From Astrothelium macrocarpum (lineage: Eukaryota; Ascomycota; Dothideomycetes; Trypetheliales; Trypetheliaceae), in contig JAGEMR010000041.1 of assembly GCA_021030915.1 (NCBI GenBank), positions 155,069-219,068 of the forward strand: 64,000 nt of DNA, in the 5' to 3' direction. Under the pieces are notes generated by a model, which saw only the letters and a program-made list of their open reading frames with translations, was not told the origin of the DNA and did no database searches. Of this stretch, positions 60,071-64,000 are shown piece after piece. Both the position numbers and the translations under genes were made by a program. Within the stretch, counting starts at the first letter, position 1, and each line of letters starts with the position of its first letter.

Positions 60071-61300
60071 GATGAAAACAAGGACTACATTTGATGTGAG
60101 AGATATACCGTGCCCTAGGTAGGCATTTCAAAAGCGATTGTTTCTTCGTAAATCCTCCGAAGCATCCTTAGCATATATATTTGCCAGTCAACGAGAGAAT
60201 GAATCGGTTCGTTTGATTCTAGTCGATCGGCAATGGCTTGGATAGCGTGATGCAAGTCTCTTCACGCCATGAAGCGATTTTTCTCGCTCATTTTAGGTGA
60301 TCGCCTTAGATCGACGGTCTAAAACCTCCCCCTTTCGACCAACAGATGGAGCTCACGGCGCTAGTCTGACCCTGACTGTATTCTTCCATGATGTACGTGG
60401 CTAACGCGGGCATTTGGTCTGCGAGGCAGATCATTGCTTTTGGCACAATAGCCGTAATCTTTCGCAAAGAAGCTAGTTTGGCTAGCCGGAAGATATCACC
60501 AACGCATTGGCGACGGTGAGGCACTCGCTAACAGTCTCTGAAGGTAACATTGAATAGCTATCAACCCTAGCCAGTTCTATTTTGAGGCATTTTGGGTTCC
60601 TGTGTAGTGAAACCCGGGATACGTATTGCATACGAAGACTATGGCCGGGAGCTGCATAATGAACCGGCGTTTTGGACTCGTACTTGCTTCAAATAGTCTA
60701 AATATTCTCCAGAACATGGCTGTAATAAGTAAAAGCGCACGTCAGCTCGCACGTAGCGTGTAGTAGCGCAGGAACATTACCAATAGAATGACGTTTGAGG
60801 TGGTGCCATAACAATGCAAGAATTCTTTCCACGCCATGGACATTTGGAAACTGCTTTTTGGAATGCAAGGTCTACTGGAGCTTCCTGCAACAGTCAAGAT
60901 AGCCTGCCTTATCAGGAGGCGCTTACCAGTATGCTATGCAAGAAAGGCTGCGATCCCACGGAAGATAAGCGCAGTTCGGTTCCCATTCCCTGAGTTGTTT
61001 TTGCTCCATCCGTCGGTGCCTTGACGGACTTATTGAATCGACAGCTGATCTGTATGGGGCCGCAGCTGTATCTGTCGTGAAACCACACTTTGCATTGACG
61101 GCCGAGCTTTCGAGGATGTCTTCAGTCGGCTCTTGTGCTGGGTGGTTTGTCAGTCCACGTCAACGGGAAAACAAAATTATTTCCGCCGCTCGCCGAGCCC
61201 CATCTCCTACCCGCCTTTTTGTGCCAAAGGTTGTCTCTGCTGGTTGAAGATAGGAGTCTCCACCACGGCGCGCACGGTCCCACGGTGTGCACACCTCACC
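60071..61300. promoter_or_regulatory. PKS upstream region up to the AT-rich boundary
   Basis: 1.2 kb of ordinary composition between the PKS start and the AT-rich block. No gene is supported; short frames (for example 60836-61024) lack motifs. No second cluster gene or regulator lies on this side. Confidence 0.55.
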
Positions 61301-61738
61301 ATTTGTAATAGTATTTAAATATCTCCACAACTATAATATATTTTAATTTCAAATTTTGATATATTATAAAAAACAGCTAAAATAATTAAAATTTTTCAAA
61401 AAGTTTTAAAAACATTTATTATCAATGTAGATATTTTATATTATTTATAAAAATTTCAAAAATAAAAAATCTAATATAATTATATCAATTTTTATATAAT
61501 TATAAAGAAAAAATATTTATTTTATAAATTTTAATATATTAAAATTATTTAATATATTATATATTAATCAAATTTTATATCTATTGATTAAATAATATAT
61601 TTAATTAAAAAAAATATTATTTTAAAAGATGTTTTAAAATTTAGAATAAGATAATAAATATTATTAATATTAATATTAAAATTTGATATTTGATAAAAAA
61701 AATTTAAAAATTATTTTTATAGAATCTAAAATATAATA

Positions 61739-61806
61739 ACGTATTGGATCATCGAAGCGGCCATATCATCGAAACAGCCGCTTTTTCTTGGCACCACCAT
61801 TTCATA
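61739..61806 (+). repeat. Left terminal inverted repeat
   Basis: 68 bp, complementary to 63521-63588 with five mismatches, all transitions. It contains a subterminal direct repeat around ATCATCGAARC (two copies), probably transposase-binding sites. It stays relatively GC-rich while the interior is almost all A/T. Confidence 0.92.
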
Positions 61807-63112
61807 TTCATCAATCATCATTTTAATCACTATTTAAACCCCAATTTACAGATTCTATATTTATATCAGATTCTGAAGATTCTTCAATATCTTTTTAATA
61901 AATACGTGTATTATATTCTATCTTTTTATAATTTTTATAATATCGTAAAATTAATTGAATTCTTTTTTGATTATCATCATTTTGAATTTTTTTAAATAAT
62001 TATAATATTTTAGACGTATTTATAACGATCTGCGCTATTTTTATATTATATTCCATTATATTATCATACTAAATTTACTTTTTTTTATATATTTTTCATT
62101 TAATTATTATCTCTAATTATTCTTCAAATTTTATAATACAGGAAATTTGAAACGCATTTTAATATAATATTAATTCAATATTTTTTGTAAATTACAAAAA
62201 TCCATTTTTAATCTCTGAAAATGATCGAATAAAAAAATTATTTATAAATTAATATTACGATTTAATTTCATGAATATTATTTGAAATTTTTAATTATTAT
62301 ATTATTTTTAATGAGAGGGATTCTATTGATATACGTAATCATATATTCAAATAATCCAATATTTTTTACGTATTAATTAGAATTAATTCTGATATTTTAA
62401 AAATTTTTTAAAAATTTTTTTTTATAAATACATTAAAAAATATATTTTTAAAAATTAAAAAAAAATCTTTTTTATTGATATAAAAAATATATCGATATAT
62501 CAAATCTTATATATTTTAAGAATATTTTAATTTTAATAACGCAAAATAAATTATATTCAAAAATTAAAAAATACATAAAAAATAAAATGATATATAAAAT
62601 ATGAGAATTCTATTTTTAAAATAAGAATTTTTAAAATTTTGATTGAAATGATTTTTATAATCATTTAAAATAAAAAATTGATAATTTTTTATTTAACGCG
62701 TTTTTATATATATATTTAAATATTTTAATTATTTCAAATTAAATATATTATTAATCTAATCATTTTTAAAGACTGAAAATTTTCAAATAAAAAATATATT
62801 TATTTTTTCATATCAAATAAAAATATAAATATGTCTTTTATAAATAATGAATGATAGAATTATATATCCAATAATATAAATATTCTGAATTATAATAATT
62901 CATTCATGATTATCTGATTAAATAAATTAAAATCGAATATATTTTTTAATATTAATAATAATTTTCATTAATCTAATAATATTCATTTAAAAATCAATTT
63001 TATCAAAATTATGAATATCATTATTAAATATTTCATATTTGATTTTTATTTTTTTAATTAATTTGAATCACGTATTTATAATTTCTGAATTCTTTTATAA
63101 TATTTTTTATTA

Positions 63113-63310
63113 ATTTTTTATTCGATTAAAAATCATTTTTAATTTATTAAAATATGTTATAAATTTTTTAATCCATTTTTTATTTATTGATTCTTCGTCG
63201 TGTATATTTAATATTTTATTTGTTATATCTGCCATTTCACATAATCGGAATGCAAATCCTTTCGAATTCAAATCAAGAATATATCAAATAATAATCTCCT
63301 TTTCATTCAT
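63113..63310 (-). pseudogene. Decayed CENP-B-type DNA-binding segment of transposase
   Basis: 66 codons with an in-frame TGA at the ninth codon and two consecutive stops at the end. Recognisable blocks are LDLNSKGFAFRLCEMAD, KKWIKKFI and FNRI. Lys, Asn and Ile enrichment fits G-to-A mutation of the coding strand. The family assignment rests on the order and spacing of these blocks. Confidence 0.72.
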
Positions 63311-63520
63311 TATAAATTTTGAATAATTAGATTATATAATAAATCGAAAGGAGATTTCGTGTAATCGATTAAAGAATCGCTGATATCTGAAATTGAACGC
63401 CGTTACAATAAATCACAGATTTTGAAATTGTTCAGTTTTATAGACCTAAAATACAAGATTGATTCTGCCTTTTTGCTGAATCAATAATATTTTGCATTAT
63501 TATTGTATATTAAGATAATT

Positions 63521-63588
63521 TATGAGATGGTGATACCAAGAAAAAGCGGCCGCTTCGATGATATGGCCGCTTCGATGATCCAATACGT
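63521..63588 (-). repeat. Right terminal inverted repeat
   Basis: Partner of 61739-61806. The two subterminal copies of ATCATCGAAGCGGCC are perfect here, whereas one left copy has two G-to-A changes. Confidence 0.92.
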
Positions 63589-64000
63589 TATATAAAATAT
63601 ATAAAGAATTATATTAATTAAAAAAAATATCAAAAAATATTAAGTTAATAATTTTAATTTAAAAAATTTATATAAATAAATTTAGAAATTTTTTGATTAT
63701 TTTAAAATAGAATTTTAAAATAAAATTTAAATTCAAAATTTTAAATCAATCGTTTTATTATTAACAAAATTATATTAATTCAAAAAATTATTAACAAAAT
63801 TTGTTAACAATTTTTTAATTAATTTTTTAAATTTAAATAATTTTATAATCAATAAAATTGTTAATTTAAAATTTTATATATAAATTCTATAATTACTAAA
63901 TTTGATAAATTAAAAAAAAAATTCTTAAATTTATTAAATATATTATATTAAAAATATAATATTATAACTTTTAATATTAAAATTTTAATTTATATATTTT

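Larger units (their letters stand above)
61739..63588 (-). mobile_element. Fot1/pogo-like DNA transposon, RIP-degraded
   Basis: An 1,850 bp element flanked by TA (61737-61738 and 63589-63590), the target site of the Tc1/mariner superfamily. It has 68 bp terminal inverted repeats beginning ACGTATTGG. Size, TA duplication and repeat style fit fungal Fot1/Tan1 elements of about 1.9 kb. Reading the minus strand from the right end, 63310-63113 gives YILDLNSKGFAF ... KKWIKKFI ... FNRI. This matches the layout of the CENP-B-type helix-turn-helix of pogo transposases (WILxLDSRGFxPR, GKNWVxRFI, FNR), broken by stop codons. The rest of the transposase frame is destroyed, so the copy cannot be autonomous. 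Confidence 0.85.
61301..64000. other. AT-rich, RIP-like block (AT isochore), runs off the window
   Basis: At about 61301 the sequence changes within a few bases from balanced composition to nearly only A and T, with runs such as TTTTAATATATTAAAA, and this persists to the end. Coding capacity is absent. This is the state of repeats after C-to-T mutation by repeat-induced point mutation. It contains the transposon at 61739-63588; the flanks 61301-61736 and 63591-64000 are also AT-rich, so that element probably inserted into, or next to, another mutated repeat. Confidence 0.85.

Noticed and set aside
61744..61995. 83 aa + strand ORF inside the transposon
   Set aside because: It begins within the inverted repeat, runs opposite to the transposase and consists of Phe, Tyr, Ile and Asn from AT-rich DNA.
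1..64000. CRISPR array, rRNA or bacterial-type operon
   Set aside because: No regularly spaced repeats; spliced genes and fungal families show this is nuclear fungal DNA.

Overview
The window is a nuclear contig from a filamentous ascomycete (Pezizomycotina). Genes are compact and split by 47-100 nt introns with GTRNGT donors, CTAAC/CTGAC branch sites and YAG acceptors. There is a fungal highly reducing polyketide synthase, a Ser-rich GPI protein and a strongly AT-mutated (RIP-like) transposon block. I cannot fix the class.

Layout. (1) 1-9882 is gene-poor: two weak, possibly paralogous minus-strand ORFs (889-1566, 5414-6196), one small ORF (4830-5060), otherwise nothing convincing. (2) 9883-15862 is a shikimate-branch gene group: an Aro3-type DAHP synthase, a divergent 3-dehydroshikimate dehydratase-like TIM-barrel enzyme, a GNAT acetyltransferase and an ACS-family MFS transporter. 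Together they could route E4P + PEP to protocatechuate and move a carboxylate across the membrane (inference). (3) 17041-47205 is mostly conserved metabolism and housekeeping: GPI protein, glycerol-3-phosphate dehydrogenase, glycogen debranching enzyme, a second GNAT, a low-complexity nuclear-looking protein, cytochrome c1, an F-box-like protein, a secreted Ser/Thr/Pro-rich protein, two short-chain dehydrogenases, taxilin, a mitochondrial presequence protease and DNA polymerase delta subunit B. (4) 48677-60070 is a compact polyketide locus on the minus strand: an FSH-type serine hydrolase (the family of LovG) and an 18-exon HR-PKS (KS-AT-DH-CMeT-ER-KR-ACP, no thioesterase). (5) From about 61301 base composition drops abruptly to almost pure A/T up to the window end. 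Inside lies a 1,850 bp TA-flanked element with 68 bp inverted repeats and a decayed CENP-B-type DNA-binding segment: a Fot1/pogo-like transposon.

How the genes relate. The polyketide locus sits between a housekeeping gene (POL31-like) and the AT-rich repeat block, the position often seen for heterochromatin-influenced secondary metabolism genes. The FSH hydrolase is the natural candidate to release the product of the thioesterase-less PKS. The DAHP synthase and dehydratase share a 510 bp divergent promoter, which suggests co-regulation. Exon structures were assembled by hand from splice signals, reading-frame phase and recognised protein motifs. Several introns are in frame and would be missed by simple ORF calling.
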